Made by a program: the position numbers and the translations under genes
DNA from: Methanobacteriota archaeon
GTDB taxonomy: Archaea > Halobacteriota > Methanomicrobia > Methanomicrobiales > Methanospirillaceae
Assembly (NCBI GenBank): GCA_029547145.1
Contig: JAKPPV010000026.1
Coordinates: 62,001 to 126,000, forward strand
DNA: 64,000 bases
Direction of reading: 5' to 3'
Notes under the pieces: model-generated
Told to the model about the DNA's origin: nothing
Database searches by the model: none
The model's input: only the letters and a program-made list of their open reading frames with translations
Shown: positions 45,230-54,023 of the stretch, in pieces
Position numbering within the stretch: the first letter of the stretch is position 1
How the letters are laid out: each line of letters starts with the position of its first letter

Positions 45230-45497
45230 GCATACCTATCCGAACCGCAGTCTTAAAAAAACCGCAGGATGGAAGTCAGAACGGTATAAACCACCAGCAG
45301 GATGGAACGTCCGGAACCGTTCCGTCCTCGATCGATCCTCTCCGAGGATTCCCTCCCCCTCTCCGCGCCGTCGATCCCGGAGCGTCGCTGTCATTATGGA
45401 TATTCGACGTCCTGTCGATGAGCCGGAGTCTGGTACACCTGGGCGTCCGGAGGTCGCCGACAGGTGGTTTTTATCTTCTGAAGTCTATTCGAGGGAT
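45230..45497. other. Intergenic region before msrA
   Basis: A 268-base gap with no gene seen. The msrA TATA candidate tttttatc is at 45468-45475. The long open frame upstream of msrA has no signature and is treated as non-coding. Confidence 0.4.
45468..45475 (+). promoter_or_regulatory. Candidate msrA TATA box
   Basis: TTTTTATC, centred about 26 bases before ATG 45498, suggesting a leaderless or near-leaderless mRNA. A GAGGG also precedes the ATG by four bases. Confidence 0.5.
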
Positions 45498-45977
45498 ATG
45501 GTCACCGCGTATGAGGTTGCGACCTTTGCCGGCGGGTGTTTCTGGGGAGTCGAAGAGGCGTTTCGTACGGTACCCGGTGTGATCGAGACCGCAGTCGGGT
45601 ATACCGGGGGCTCGACCGTATCCCCGGCCTACCGGGACGTCTGCTCCGGAAATACGGGTCATGCGGAGGCAGTCCGCATCCGCTACGACCCGTCCACGAT
45701 CACGTATCGGGAACTTCTCGAACGGTTCTTCGCCATTCACGACCCGACAACGGCGAACCGGCAGGGTCCGGATGTGGGTGACCAGTACCGTCCGGTGATC
45801 TTCTACCACTCGGAAGACCAGGAGCGCGAAGCGAGGGCCCTGATCGAGGAGCTGAACCGGTCCCGGAGGTATCCCCGCCCGGTTGTGACGGAGGTCCTGC
45901 CGGCGGGCCCCTTCTTCCGGGCCGAGGAGTACCACCAGCGGTATCTCCAGCGTCTCAGGGAGCGCAGTCGGTGGTGA
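45498..45977 (+). CDS. msrA: Peptide methionine sulfoxide reductase MsrA
   Basis: A 159-residue MsrA repairing oxidised methionine (S-epimer). The catalytic GGCFWG motif contains Cys14; GVIETAVGYTGG, SGNTGHAEAV and EEYHQRYL are typical. No other cysteine near the C terminus resembles the usual resolving Cys, so it may rely on thioredoxin-like reduction of a sulfenic acid. Start at ATG 45498. Confidence 0.96.
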   Translation: MVTAYEVATFAGGCFWGVEEAFRTVPGVIETAVGYTGGSTVSPAYRDVCSGNTGHAEAVRIRYDPSTITYRELLERFFAIHDPTTANRQGPDVGDQYRPVIFYHSEDQEREARALIEELNRSRRYPRPVVTEVLPAGPFFRAEEYHQRYLQRLRERSRW

Positions 45978-46031
45978 CCGATCTCCGATCGCAAGGCTCT
46001 TGATTCACGGAAGATCAGTTACTGTAACCGC

Positions 46032-46232
46032 ATGGAACAGTACTACACGATCGCGGAGCTCTCCCGTGTGATGCATACGGACGAGCCTTCGGTTCGGCTC
46101 CTCATCTCGAGCGGAATCCTGAAGGCCGAACGCTGCGGTACGGGGTACCTGGTCGATACGGACGAGTTCTCCCGGTTCGGGATCCTCTCACCGCACCGGG
46201 TCACCGCCCGGCGGGACTCGCGTCGCCGCTGA
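46032..46232 (+). CDS. Small excisionase-type HTH protein
   Basis: A 66-residue protein with a MerR/excisionase-like helix-turn-helix (YTIAELSRVMHTDEPSVRLL, about residues 5-24) followed by a wing-like CGTGYLVDTDEFSRF and a basic tail. A DNA-binding role is likely; no integrase or other mobile-element gene is nearby, so a transcription factor is preferred over an Xis. Confidence 0.7.
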   Translation: MEQYYTIAELSRVMHTDEPSVRLLISSGILKAERCGTGYLVDTDEFSRFGILSPHRVTARRDSRRR

Positions 46233-46834
46233 TCTTCCACGTTCGGACTTCCCGGTATTCGGTATCGCTCCGTCACCATGCGATCGTGGTCCATTTCATC
46301 TCCGGGTCGGGAATACCTCGCCATCACCATCCGGGAAGAATCCGGCGAGACTTCGGAGACCTCTCTCCTTTCCGGGCTCCCGCGAAATCCGCCCCTGTCT
46401 ATCCAGCTCGCTGGACGGGCATCCCGCGGTGACGCGTCACTCCGGGATGGACCGGTCTGTCGAACCCAACGCACCTGTCGGGATCGATCCCCGTAACCCA
46501 CCCGGTCCTCCCCCTCCAAAGGCCCCTGTGAGGACTGGCTCCAATACCCGGACGCGCGAGGCGTGGTCTGATGAGATACCATCGGAACCTCTGATCACCG
46601 GGGGTCAGGGAATGATGAGCTCCCACGAGATCTACCCGGGACAAATCCGCCTCGATCCATCTCTGCTCACGATCCGATGGACGAGGATCTCCCGAAACGC
46701 GCGATGCGGACCAGTCGCATGGTCGGCAGGGTTCCCTGCCGTACCGTCGCCCGGGACAGATCGGTCAGGGCACCGGTGTCATTGAACGAGGAGGTCCGAA
46801 CCGGGACGCCGGTCCGCACCCCTTCCCGGATCTT
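46233..46834. other. Intergenic region between HTH gene and pyk
   Basis: A 602-base convergent gap with no gene I can support: overlapping frames lack motifs and look like GC-driven shadows. No repeats or RNA seen. Confidence 0.45.
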
Positions 46835-48277
46835 TCATTCGATGGTCACGATGCGGAGCGAGTTCGTGGTGCCGACCGGTCCCGGGGAGATCCCTTCGGT
46901 CAGGACGACACGATCCCCCGTCTCGACCAGCCCCTCCTCCCTGATCCTCCTGAAGATCAGATCGTGCCAGTCCTCCCGATCCGTCTCGACCAGAAAAGGG
47001 ATGCAGCCGTACGAGAAAGAGAGGAATCGGTGGACGATCGGATCCCGGCAGAAGGCCAGCACCCAGCAGTCTGGCTTGAACCGCGCAATCCGCCGGGGTG
47101 TCCTCCCTGTATGGGTCGGTGTGAGGATGAAGCGCGGACGCAGTGCGCGGACGGCATCGATCACATTGAGCGAGACCACATCCTCCACCGCCACCTCCTC
47201 GTGTCCGTATCCACTCCGGATCTGGTCCTCGAACAGGTGCGTATACCCGAGCGTGCCCCGCTCAGCTTCGACCGCCCGGGCAATCCTCGCCATCATCGAG
47301 ACGCACTCCACCGGGGAGGAGCCGATGGCCGTCTCCGCCGAGAGCATCACGGCGTCGGTGCCGTCCAGGATCGCGTTCGCCACGTCCGTCACCTCTGCCC
47401 GGGTCGGAAGGGGGCTGTCGGTCATCGACTCGAGCATCTGCGTCGCCGTGATCACCGGAATCCCGACCTCGTTCGCCCGCCGTATGATCCTCTTCTGGAT
47501 CACCGGTACCTGTTCGATCGGCATCTCGACACCCAGATCCCCCCGGGCGACCATGATACCGTCCGCCTCCGCCATCAGTTCGTCGAGGTGCTCTACCGCA
47601 CCTTTCCGCTCGATCTTTGCAATCACGTTGATCCGGTGTCCGAGTGCGGCTGCATGCTCCCGTGCCTTCCGAATCTCTTCGGCCCGCTCGATGAAGGAGA
47701 GCGTGAAGGTGTTGATGCCGACGGAGAGGCCGAACTCGATCAACTCCAGGTCCCGGGCCGTAACGGCGTCGACAGGGAGCACCCCATCGACGACGTTGAG
47801 CCCCTTTCGCGAGGTGACGGTACCACCCACGAGCACGCGGGTGCGGACGATGGACGGTCCCGATTCGATCACCTCGAGTCGGATCAACCCGTCGTTGATA
47901 TGGATGGTGCTTTTTGGACCGACGAGCGACGGGAGGGACTGGTACTCGACCGGGATCCACGAGGGATCCTCAGGCTCCATGGAGGTCGTGAGAATCACCT
48001 CGGAATCGCGTTCGAGCTCGATGGGATCCCGGACGAGCTGACCGATCCTGATCTTCGGTCCAGGAAGGTCGAGAAGGAGACTGACCACGCACCCTTCCGC
48101 AGCGGCCTGCCTCCTGACCCGTTCTATCCGCCCGAGATGCTCGTCGAGCGTGCCATGCGATACATTCAGTCGCGCAACGTTCATCCCCGCCCGAATCATC
48201 CGCCGGATCGTCCTCTCCTCCGAGGACGCCGGTCCAAGTGTACAGATGATCCTGGTCTTCTGGCCTGGCAGGATCAA
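46835..48277 (-). CDS. pyk: Pyruvate kinase
   Basis: A 480-residue pyruvate kinase (PEP + ADP to pyruvate + ATP). N-terminal TRIICTLGPASS, the metal/PEP block IMVARGDLGVEMP and ITATQMLESM are diagnostic, as are DAVMLSAETAIG and the C-terminal regulatory-type domain. The start is TTG at 48277 with GAGGAG about six bases upstream; no ATG fits the conserved N terminus. The promoter carries a perfect palindrome. Confidence 0.94.
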   Translation of the reverse strand: MILPGQKTRIICTLGPASSEERTIRRMIRAGMNVARLNVSHGTLDEHLGRIERVRRQAAAEGCVVSLLLDLPGPKIRIGQLVRDPIELERDSEVILTTSMEPEDPSWIPVEYQSLPSLVGPKSTIHINDGLIRLEVIESGPSIVRTRVLVGGTVTSRKGLNVVDGVLPVDAVTARDLELIEFGLSVGINTFTLSFIERAEEIRKAREHAAALGHRINVIAKIERKGAVEHLDELMAEADGIMVARGDLGVEMPIEQVPVIQKRIIRRANEVGIPVITATQMLESMTDSPLPTRAEVTDVANAILDGTDAVMLSAETAIGSSPVECVSMMARIARAVEAERGTLGYTHLFEDQIRSGYGHEEVAVEDVVSLNVIDAVRALRPRFILTPTHTGRTPRRIARFKPDCWVLAFCRDPIVHRFLSFSYGCIPFLVETDREDWHDLIFRRIREEGLVETGDRVVLTEGISPGPVGTTNSLRIVTIE

Positions 48278-48296
48278 GGATCTCCTCGCATCATAG

Positions 48297-48319
48297 GACC
48301 ACTAGGGTGGTCATAAACT
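48297..48319 (-). promoter_or_regulatory. pyk promoter with palindromic operator
   Basis: Minus strand: AGTTTATG TATA element (48319-48312) directly followed by the perfect palindrome GACCAC-cctA-GTGGTC (48312-48297), then the transcription start region near 48289. A repressor binding here would block initiation. Confidence 0.5.
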
Positions 48320-49314
48320 TTCCCGACCGACCGCATCCGGACAGGACGTACCGACCCGTCAGGGAACCGCTGAAAAGATACCGGAACCGCGGTCCCTGTC
48401 CGATCGGTCGGATCCATCCCTGACCGACGTGGGCAACCCTCTTTCGTTTCACACGTACCGGAGATCGGTACGTTCGGTTCCGATCTCTCTCACCCTCTCC
48501 TCGACGAAGCCAACCCTTGAAAGGTTCCCGTATTGGAAAATGTGCATGAGGAACTCCGTCATGGACTGTCGGGCCTTGCCCAACCACCACGCGCATGCCT
48601 CGCCTGCCCCCACCCTATCCCCGGTTCTGTTCTGCACAGCTCCTGCACACGTTCTCAATGGTCCAGGCACCTCCAACCCCGACAGAATGCTGCGCGGATC
48701 TCTCCCGGTTTCGAAGGGGGGGAAAAGCGCGCCCTCCCTGTCGTCATATATCTGCTCCTGAAAGCGCCTCCCCGCCAGGGAGGGTTGTAATTGACGGTTC
48801 CGGACCAGTCAACGTCCTGCTGTCGGTGCTCGGCCCGGGATCGCCCTGTGACAGATCCGATCCATGCCTGGCGTTCAATCCCGTCGTCGACGGTCCTGGA
48901 GATCACCGGGGCGGCACCGTCTGGGAACCCCCGCATGCGTATCGGCTGCTTCGAGCTCGTCGATGCATCCAACGATGGAACCTCCGGCAATTCCATCCCA
49001 ATCTGCGGATCGCTCGCGATTCCACCTCCAGAGTCCGAGCCGGACGCATCCCTGATCATGCCGGGTGTGATCCAGTCTTCACTCCGGTCCCGGGTCTGAC
49101 CCTGTCTGCGGGATGGTCCTCCACCACCGGACGTTCTCCTGGATCCCGGTCATCAGCTCCCGTGTTAGTTGGAATCCCGGATCCAACCGGACACCCGGTG
49201 AATGTGAACGTGTCTTCGGGCATGCTCCTGCATGTATGAGTACTAGGCGATCGGAACGCGGATTTTTTAACCACTTCAAATGCACCGATCTTCCAAGAAC
49301 ACCGGCATGATTGT

Positions 49315-49324
49315 CCTTATAAAT
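49315..49324 (+). promoter_or_regulatory. Archaellum operon promoter TATA box
   Basis: CCTTATAAAT, a good archaeal BRE/TATA match, predicting initiation near 49348 and a leader of about 70 nucleotides before ATG 49418. Confidence 0.6.
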
Positions 49325-49417
49325 CGGCTCTGGCGACGATTTTTTTGATATTCTTTTCAAATCTCTATTTCCTCAAGAGAAAGATTATTGAACTACAATC
49401 AAAATATTGTATCCCAT

Positions 49418-50419
49418 ATGGTGGTGAATCAGTCGCAGGTCGACCAGATCCTCTCTGCCGCTTCTGAGGACGATCCGGAGGTGAAACTGCAGAATCTCGA
49501 ACGTGAGGTGGACCTGATCAAGACATCGATCAAGCGCCTGCTGATCGACATCCGTGAGCGACTGAACGACATGGATAATCCATTTACCACCGAGGCGATC
49601 AGCTCATCTGGAAGGGCTGCGAAGGAATCCATCCGGGGAGACCAGGCGGATGCGCACGAAAGTGCCCTCGAGGCACGAGAGGCGGCACTGGATGCCCGCG
49701 AAGAGGCCCTCCGCACCTCCAGCAGGGAGAGGGAGCGGGATGAAGAGAACCGACAGCGGCATCGTGAAGAAGAGAGGCACGATGACGGGGATCCTCTCTC
49801 CCCCATCGATCGACAGCTCCTCGATGCCCTCAAGGCGCAACTGGCGGGCCAGATCGCCTCCACCCTCTCGACCACCCCTCCCCAGACGGTTCCGCAGGTT
49901 CCACCACAGTCAGGGCCGTTCCCGTCGAAGATCGCTTCCGGCACACAGCCCGCTTCGTTCCCGTCATCAGTATCGTCCGTCGCGCATGTCTCTCTTCCCA
50001 GGGTGGAGTCGGAGCACGGAGACGTGCGGATGCCCGATCGGATCCAGCTGCAGAAGGCATACCGCCTCTTCAAGTGGACAAACCGGGCGGTGAAGAAGTA
50101 CGGCCATGACCGTCTGGAGACCATGCTCCAGTCCTACCGGTCGATGGGATACATCACCCGCGAGGCATGTGACGAGGTCTCGGAGATCGCTCGCCTGATG
50201 CCGAGCGTCCTCGGCGAGGTTCACGAGATCGATCCCGGTGAATATGTCGCCGAGCTCTACGTGCTCAACAGGATCCTCTCTCCGAATGACCTCACGCTGG
50301 ACCGTGACATGATCGAGGTGCTGATGGAGCGGCGTCAGCAGGATTCACCCCCCGGTGAGGATACCTCCCGCGAGAAGGCCCGGAACGACGAGTGGATCAA
50401 CCTGCTTGACCGGATCTGA
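49418..50419 (+). CDS. arlCDE: Archaellum ArlC/D/E fusion protein
   Basis: A 333-residue archaellum accessory protein. N-terminal coiled-coil (about residues 15-60, KLQNLEREVDLIKTSIKRLL), acidic and charged region (75-130), Pro/Ser-rich linker (140-200), then an ArlD/E C-terminal domain (about 215-310, RLFKWTNRAVKKYGHDRL). Non-crenarchaeal ArlC, ArlD and ArlE link the archaellum motor to CheF and the taxis system; here they appear as one polypeptide. Start ATG 49418; GTG 49424 or TTG 49388 are possible. Confidence 0.9.
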   Translation: MVVNQSQVDQILSAASEDDPEVKLQNLEREVDLIKTSIKRLLIDIRERLNDMDNPFTTEAISSSGRAAKESIRGDQADAHESALEAREAALDAREEALRTSSRERERDEENRQRHREEERHDDGDPLSPIDRQLLDALKAQLAGQIASTLSTTPPQTVPQVPPQSGPFPSKIASGTQPASFPSSVSSVAHVSLPRVESEHGDVRMPDRIQLQKAYRLFKWTNRAVKKYGHDRLETMLQSYRSMGYITREACDEVSEIARLMPSVLGEVHEIDPGEYVAELYVLNRILSPNDLTLDRDMIEVLMERRQQDSPPGEDTSREKARNDEWINLLDRI

Positions 50420-50427
50420 CTGCTACC

Positions 50428-50925
50428 ATGTCGAGTGAGACGTTTACGACAGCGATGTTCCTGATCACCTCGATCATCGCCGCGGGCGTCCTCATCAATG
50501 CCGTCTTCCCGGTGGTCTACCAGATGGCGGGGACGTTTCTCTCTTCCTCGCACCAGTCGGACGAACGGATGAGGACGGACATCAAGATCGTGAATACCTT
50601 CATGAACCAGGACGGCGATGCCCAGATCTGGATAAAGAACGTCGGTGTAGCCCGAATCCCGTATGCAGACATCCCGAAGTCGGACCTCTTCCTGGGACGG
50701 GTCGGTAACTTCGACCGGCTCGAATGCAACTCCGCGATCGGCACGAATCAGTGGTACTACGAGACCGCCGGGGGAGATACGAACGGGTACTGGGACCCCG
50801 GTGAGACGCTCGAGATCTCGGCAAAGACGAATAATGGGGAGCCGTTTGAGAGGAGTGCACCCGTCTACATCCAGTTCGTCCTCCCCTCGGGTGTCTGGCG
50901 GAGCACGGAGTTCACGGTGAGCTAG
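50428..50925 (+). CDS. arlG: Archaellum protein ArlG (FlaG)
   Basis: A 165-residue protein with an N-terminal hydrophobic helix (about residues 8-38, TTAMFLITSIIAAGVLINAVF) and an extracellular beta-sandwich (DIKIVNTFMNQDGDAQIWIKN). This looks like ArlG, a stator component forming filaments capped by ArlF. Assignment of G versus F rests on recall of sequence character and the crenarchaeal gene order, so could be reversed. Eight bases after arlCDE. Confidence 0.8.
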   Translation: MSSETFTTAMFLITSIIAAGVLINAVFPVVYQMAGTFLSSSHQSDERMRTDIKIVNTFMNQDGDAQIWIKNVGVARIPYADIPKSDLFLGRVGNFDRLECNSAIGTNQWYYETAGGDTNGYWDPGETLEISAKTNNGEPFERSAPVYIQFVLPSGVWRSTEFTVS

Positions 50926-50930
50926 GTACC

Positions 50931-51413
50931 ATGGCGGTTGGAGAACTGATCGGTGCAGCAATCGGAGCCATGCTCCTGATCTACATCGCGTACGTACTCG
51001 TCGGAGGGATGCTGACCACCGTCGAGACGGCGACCCTGACCCAGACAGAGGTCACCCATCTCCAGGATGACCGTCTGCACACGATGCTCGAGATCGCGGG
51101 CCATTCGCTGGAGAACGGGACCGTTGACGTCTCGGTAAAAAATTCCGGGTCTGTCGTGATCGGTAACTTCACGCACATGGACCTCTACGTCGGCGACGGT
51201 GCAACCATTCCGCTCCTCTACCATCATTCGTCGTCCGGGGAGGTACCGGCATGGTCCCTCCAGGGGATCTACCTGGGAGCGGAACCGGAACGCGTGCATA
51301 TCGGCGCACTCGACCCGGGTGAAACGCTCGTGATGACGGCCCCGTACAGCGGCGAACTGCACTGGATCAAGGTCGTCGCCGGCAACGGTGCGACAGCAGA
51401 GCTGGTGGTCTGA
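50931..51413 (+). CDS. arlF: Archaellum protein ArlF (FlaF)
   Basis: A 160-residue protein with an N-terminal transmembrane helix (about 5-28, LIGAAIGAMLLIYIAYVLVG) and a beta-sandwich containing VSVKNSGSVVIGNFTHMDLYV. ArlF binds S-layer protein and anchors the motor. It starts five bases after arlG. The alternative call is ArlG. Confidence 0.8.
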   Translation: MAVGELIGAAIGAMLLIYIAYVLVGGMLTTVETATLTQTEVTHLQDDRLHTMLEIAGHSLENGTVDVSVKNSGSVVIGNFTHMDLYVGDGATIPLLYHHSSSGEVPAWSLQGIYLGAEPERVHIGALDPGETLVMTAPYSGELHWIKVVAGNGATAELVV

Positions 51414-51422
51414 GGGAGAAGG

Positions 51423-52151
51423 ATGGCGATAGGTGATATCCTGGGGGGAGAGGACAAGGACGTCCTCTCGACAGGCAACAACGAACTGGACAAGAAGATC
51501 GCCGACGGGATCCCTCTCGGGTCCCTCACCCTGATCGAGGGTGAGAATGACACGGGCAAGTCTGTCCTCACGCAGCAGATCATCTGGGGGGCTCTCAAGT
51601 CATCGAAGAACGTGGATATCTTCACAACGGAGAACACGACGAAGTCGTTCATCAAGCAGATGGAGTCCATGTCCCTCGACATCTCCGACTACTTCTCGTG
51701 GGGGTATCTCCGGGTCTTTCCCCTGAACATCGTCGGGTTCGAGTGGAGCGAGGAGCAGATGGAGGGGATCCTCGCCCGTCTGATCGATCACATCCGGAAC
51801 AGTCGGGCGGAGGTGATCGTGATCGACTCGCTCACACTCTTCTCGGAGTACGCCGAGACCAACATGATCCTCTCCTTCTTCACGAGCTGCAAGAACCTGG
51901 TCGACCACGGAAAGACGATCCTGATCACGCTGCATACCTATGCCTTCGAAGAGGACTCGCTGGTCCGGATCAGGTCGATCTCGGATGCCCACCTCTTCAT
52001 GAAGAAGTCCCTCATCGGGACCAAGTACGTGATGGTGCTCGAGGTGCAGAAGGTCCGTGGTGCCCGACGGACGACCGGGAACCTGGTCTCCTTCGAGGTT
52101 CACCCGGGATACGGGATGAAGGTCATCCCGATGTCGTTTGCCAAGGTCTGA
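51423..52151 (+). CDS. arlH: Archaellum motor protein ArlH (FlaH)
   Basis: A 242-residue RecA/KaiC-fold protein that binds ATP and regulates the ArlI motor. Walker A GENDTGKS is at residues 40-47, Walker B VIVIDSLTL near 132-140. The HTYAF and VRGARRTTGN segments are typical. Follows arlF after nine bases and precedes arlI after three. Confidence 0.95.
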   Translation: MAIGDILGGEDKDVLSTGNNELDKKIADGIPLGSLTLIEGENDTGKSVLTQQIIWGALKSSKNVDIFTTENTTKSFIKQMESMSLDISDYFSWGYLRVFPLNIVGFEWSEEQMEGILARLIDHIRNSRAEVIVIDSLTLFSEYAETNMILSFFTSCKNLVDHGKTILITLHTYAFEEDSLVRIRSISDAHLFMKKSLIGTKYVMVLEVQKVRGARRTTGNLVSFEVHPGYGMKVIPMSFAKV

Positions 52152-52154
52152 GCG

Positions 52155-54023
52155 ATGCCCGCCCTTACGATGGCAGCCAACCTGCCATTCAAGCCGGAAT
52201 CGATCGACGATCGGATCGACTGGTTCAATAACGTCGAGTCGTCGGCGCTCTACCGGATGCTTCCCGCGAACGCGAAGGAGTACGTCAAGCAGGCCCCGCA
52301 CCTGCTCGAATACCTCCATATCCTGCCGGTCAATACCTATGGGATCCCCCTCTTTCTCTCCGAGCTGAAGAAGGATCTGAAGGGGATGAAGAATCCGAAC
52401 CTGATCTACCCGGTGACTGAGAACATCTTCGTTCACATTCTCCAGGACCCGAACGATGTGCGGAACTTTTACATCCCCATCGAGCCGTCCTTCCTCTCCT
52501 CTGTCAATCAGTACGTCCCAGCGATCGAGTACAAGATGATCGATCTCATCGATGCACTGGAGACCGATCCTGCGACGGAGAAGGAACGGATCGAGGTACT
52601 CAGGACCATGCTCTCCCGGATCACCGCAATCAACCGGAATGGTGTGATCGAGGGTGCCGAGACGACACCGGGAGCTCCCAGGAGTTCGGGCGCAATGGGA
52701 CGTCTGATGACGTTCTTGAACACGGACTTCACTGCAAAGAAGAAGGAGGCACGGCGAAGCGACATCCTGAACGTCCCCCAGACGCCGGACGGGCGGGTGA
52801 TCCTCACGCCAGCGGAATACCGGGCCATCGAGTACCTGCTCGTCCGCGACAAGATCGAGATGGGTGTGCTCAAACCCTTCCTGGCGGACTCCTATATCGA
52901 GGATATCACGTGCGATGGCGTCGGTCCAATCTTCATCGAACACAAGGTCTTCAAGGGGCTCAAGTCCGTGATCGAGTTCACCCGATCCGATGAACTCGAC
53001 TGGTTTGTCCTGAAGATGGCTGAGAAGATCAAGCGTCCGATCAATTACCGGAACCCGATCGTCGATGCTACCCTCCTCGATGGTTCTCGTATCAACATTG
53101 TCTACGGGACGGACGTCTCGAAACATGGGTCGAACTTCACGATCCGGAAGGTAAACGAGGTCCCCCTCTCGATTCTCCAGGTGATCGAGTCGAACGCCTG
53201 TGACTATTACGTGGCAGCATATCTCTGGATCTGCATCGAGTACGGCATGTCGCTCTTCGTCTCGGGCGAGACGGCATCGGGAAAGACCACCACCCTCAAC
53301 GCGATCACGACCTTCATCCCCCCCGAGAACAAGATCGTGACGATCGAGGACACCCCCGAGCTGACGGTGCCGCACCGGAACTGGACGCGGGAGGTTGCCC
53401 TCGCGAAAGGGACCGGGGAAGGGACCGGTGAAAGCGGAGTCACGATGTTCGATCTCCTGAAGGCCGCCCTGCGGCAGCGTCCCAACCAGATCCTGGTCGG
53501 TGAGATCCGTGGGACTGAGGGCTCGGTCGCCTTCGGGGCGATGCAGACCGGACACCCGGTGATGTCGACCTTCCACGCCTCCTCGGTCGAGAAGTTGATC
53601 CAGCGACTCTGCGGAGATCCGATCAACATCCCGAAGACCTACGTCGACAACCTGAATCTGGTCATCATTCAGTCGGCGGTACGGCGTCCCGACGGATCTC
53701 TCGTCCGTCGCATGCTCTCGGTCAACGAACTGGTCGGTTTCAACCCGGAGACCGGCGGATTTTCGTTCGTTGCGATGTTCGTCTGGGAGCCGGTCACCGA
53801 CACCTTCACCTGGTCGGGGAAGGGTTCCAGTTACCTTCTCGAGGACAAGATCGCGACGATGCTCGGTCTCCCCGAGCACAGGCGAGCGGAGATCTACGAT
53901 GAGGTCGAGAAGCGCGCACGGATCCTCGAGCGGCTCCATAAGGCTGGCTACACCCAGTTCTGGGACCTCTTCCATATGATCACCAAGATCAAGAAGCAGG
54001 GATTGCTCCAGATCGGAGGGTAG
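52155..54023 (+). CDS. arlI: Archaellum motor ATPase ArlI (FlaI)
   Basis: A 622-residue type II/IV secretion superfamily ATPase driving archaellum assembly and rotation. Walker A GETASGKTTT lies near residue 372, the Asp box ITIEDTPELTVPH near 398, Walker B LVGEIRGTEG near 450 and the His box MSTFHASS near 478. The N-terminal domain (about 1-250) is the moving part. The length is about 50-80 residues longer than many archaeal ArlI, owing to a linker near residues 165-200. Its stop overlaps arlJ by one base. Confidence 0.96.
   Translation: MPALTMAANLPFKPESIDDRIDWFNNVESSALYRMLPANAKEYVKQAPHLLEYLHILPVNTYGIPLFLSELKKDLKGMKNPNLIYPVTENIFVHILQDPNDVRNFYIPIEPSFLSSVNQYVPAIEYKMIDLIDALETDPATEKERIEVLRTMLSRITAINRNGVIEGAETTPGAPRSSGAMGRLMTFLNTDFTAKKKEARRSDILNVPQTPDGRVILTPAEYRAIEYLLVRDKIEMGVLKPFLADSYIEDITCDGVGPIFIEHKVFKGLKSVIEFTRSDELDWFVLKMAEKIKRPINYRNPIVDATLLDGSRINIVYGTDVSKHGSNFTIRKVNEVPLSILQVIESNACDYYVAAYLWICIEYGMSLFVSGETASGKTTTLNAITTFIPPENKIVTIEDTPELTVPHRNWTREVALAKGTGEGTGESGVTMFDLLKAALRQRPNQILVGEIRGTEGSVAFGAMQTGHPVMSTFHASSVEKLIQRLCGDPINIPKTYVDNLNLVIIQSAVRRPDGSLVRRMLSVNELVGFNPETGGFSFVAMFVWEPVTDTFTWSGKGSSYLLEDKIATMLGLPEHRRAEIYDEVEKRARILERLHKAGYTQFWDLFHMITKIKKQGLLQIGG

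Larger units (their letters stand above)
48278..49417. other. Long intergenic region upstream of archaellum operon
   Basis: A 1,140-base gap, the longest non-coding stretch in the window. It holds the pyk promoter/operator (48297-48319) and the arl promoter (49315-49324). The middle (about 48450-49240) shows only frames without starts or motifs. The last 160 bases are much more AT-rich. I see no archaellin remnant. Confidence 0.5.

Noticed and set aside
46032-46232. Small HTH protein as a phage excisionase
   Set aside because: No integrase, attachment-site repeat or other phage gene nearby; kept as a generic HTH protein.
46278-46644. Overlapping frames in the gap before pyk
   Set aside because: No start signal, family resemblance or codon bias; composition is low-complexity Arg/Pro/Ser typical of shadow frames.
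46964-48316. A 450-residue plus-strand frame
   Set aside because: Antisense to pyruvate kinase, which is unambiguous.
48595-49239. A 214-residue frame in the gap before the archaellum operon
   Set aside because: Pro/Cys/Arg-rich with no motif, signal or ribosome binding site; competing frames of similar length exist on the other strand.
51600-53975. A 791-residue minus-strand frame, the longest frame in the window
   Set aside because: It is antisense to arlH and arlI, which carry full Walker motifs and operon spacing.
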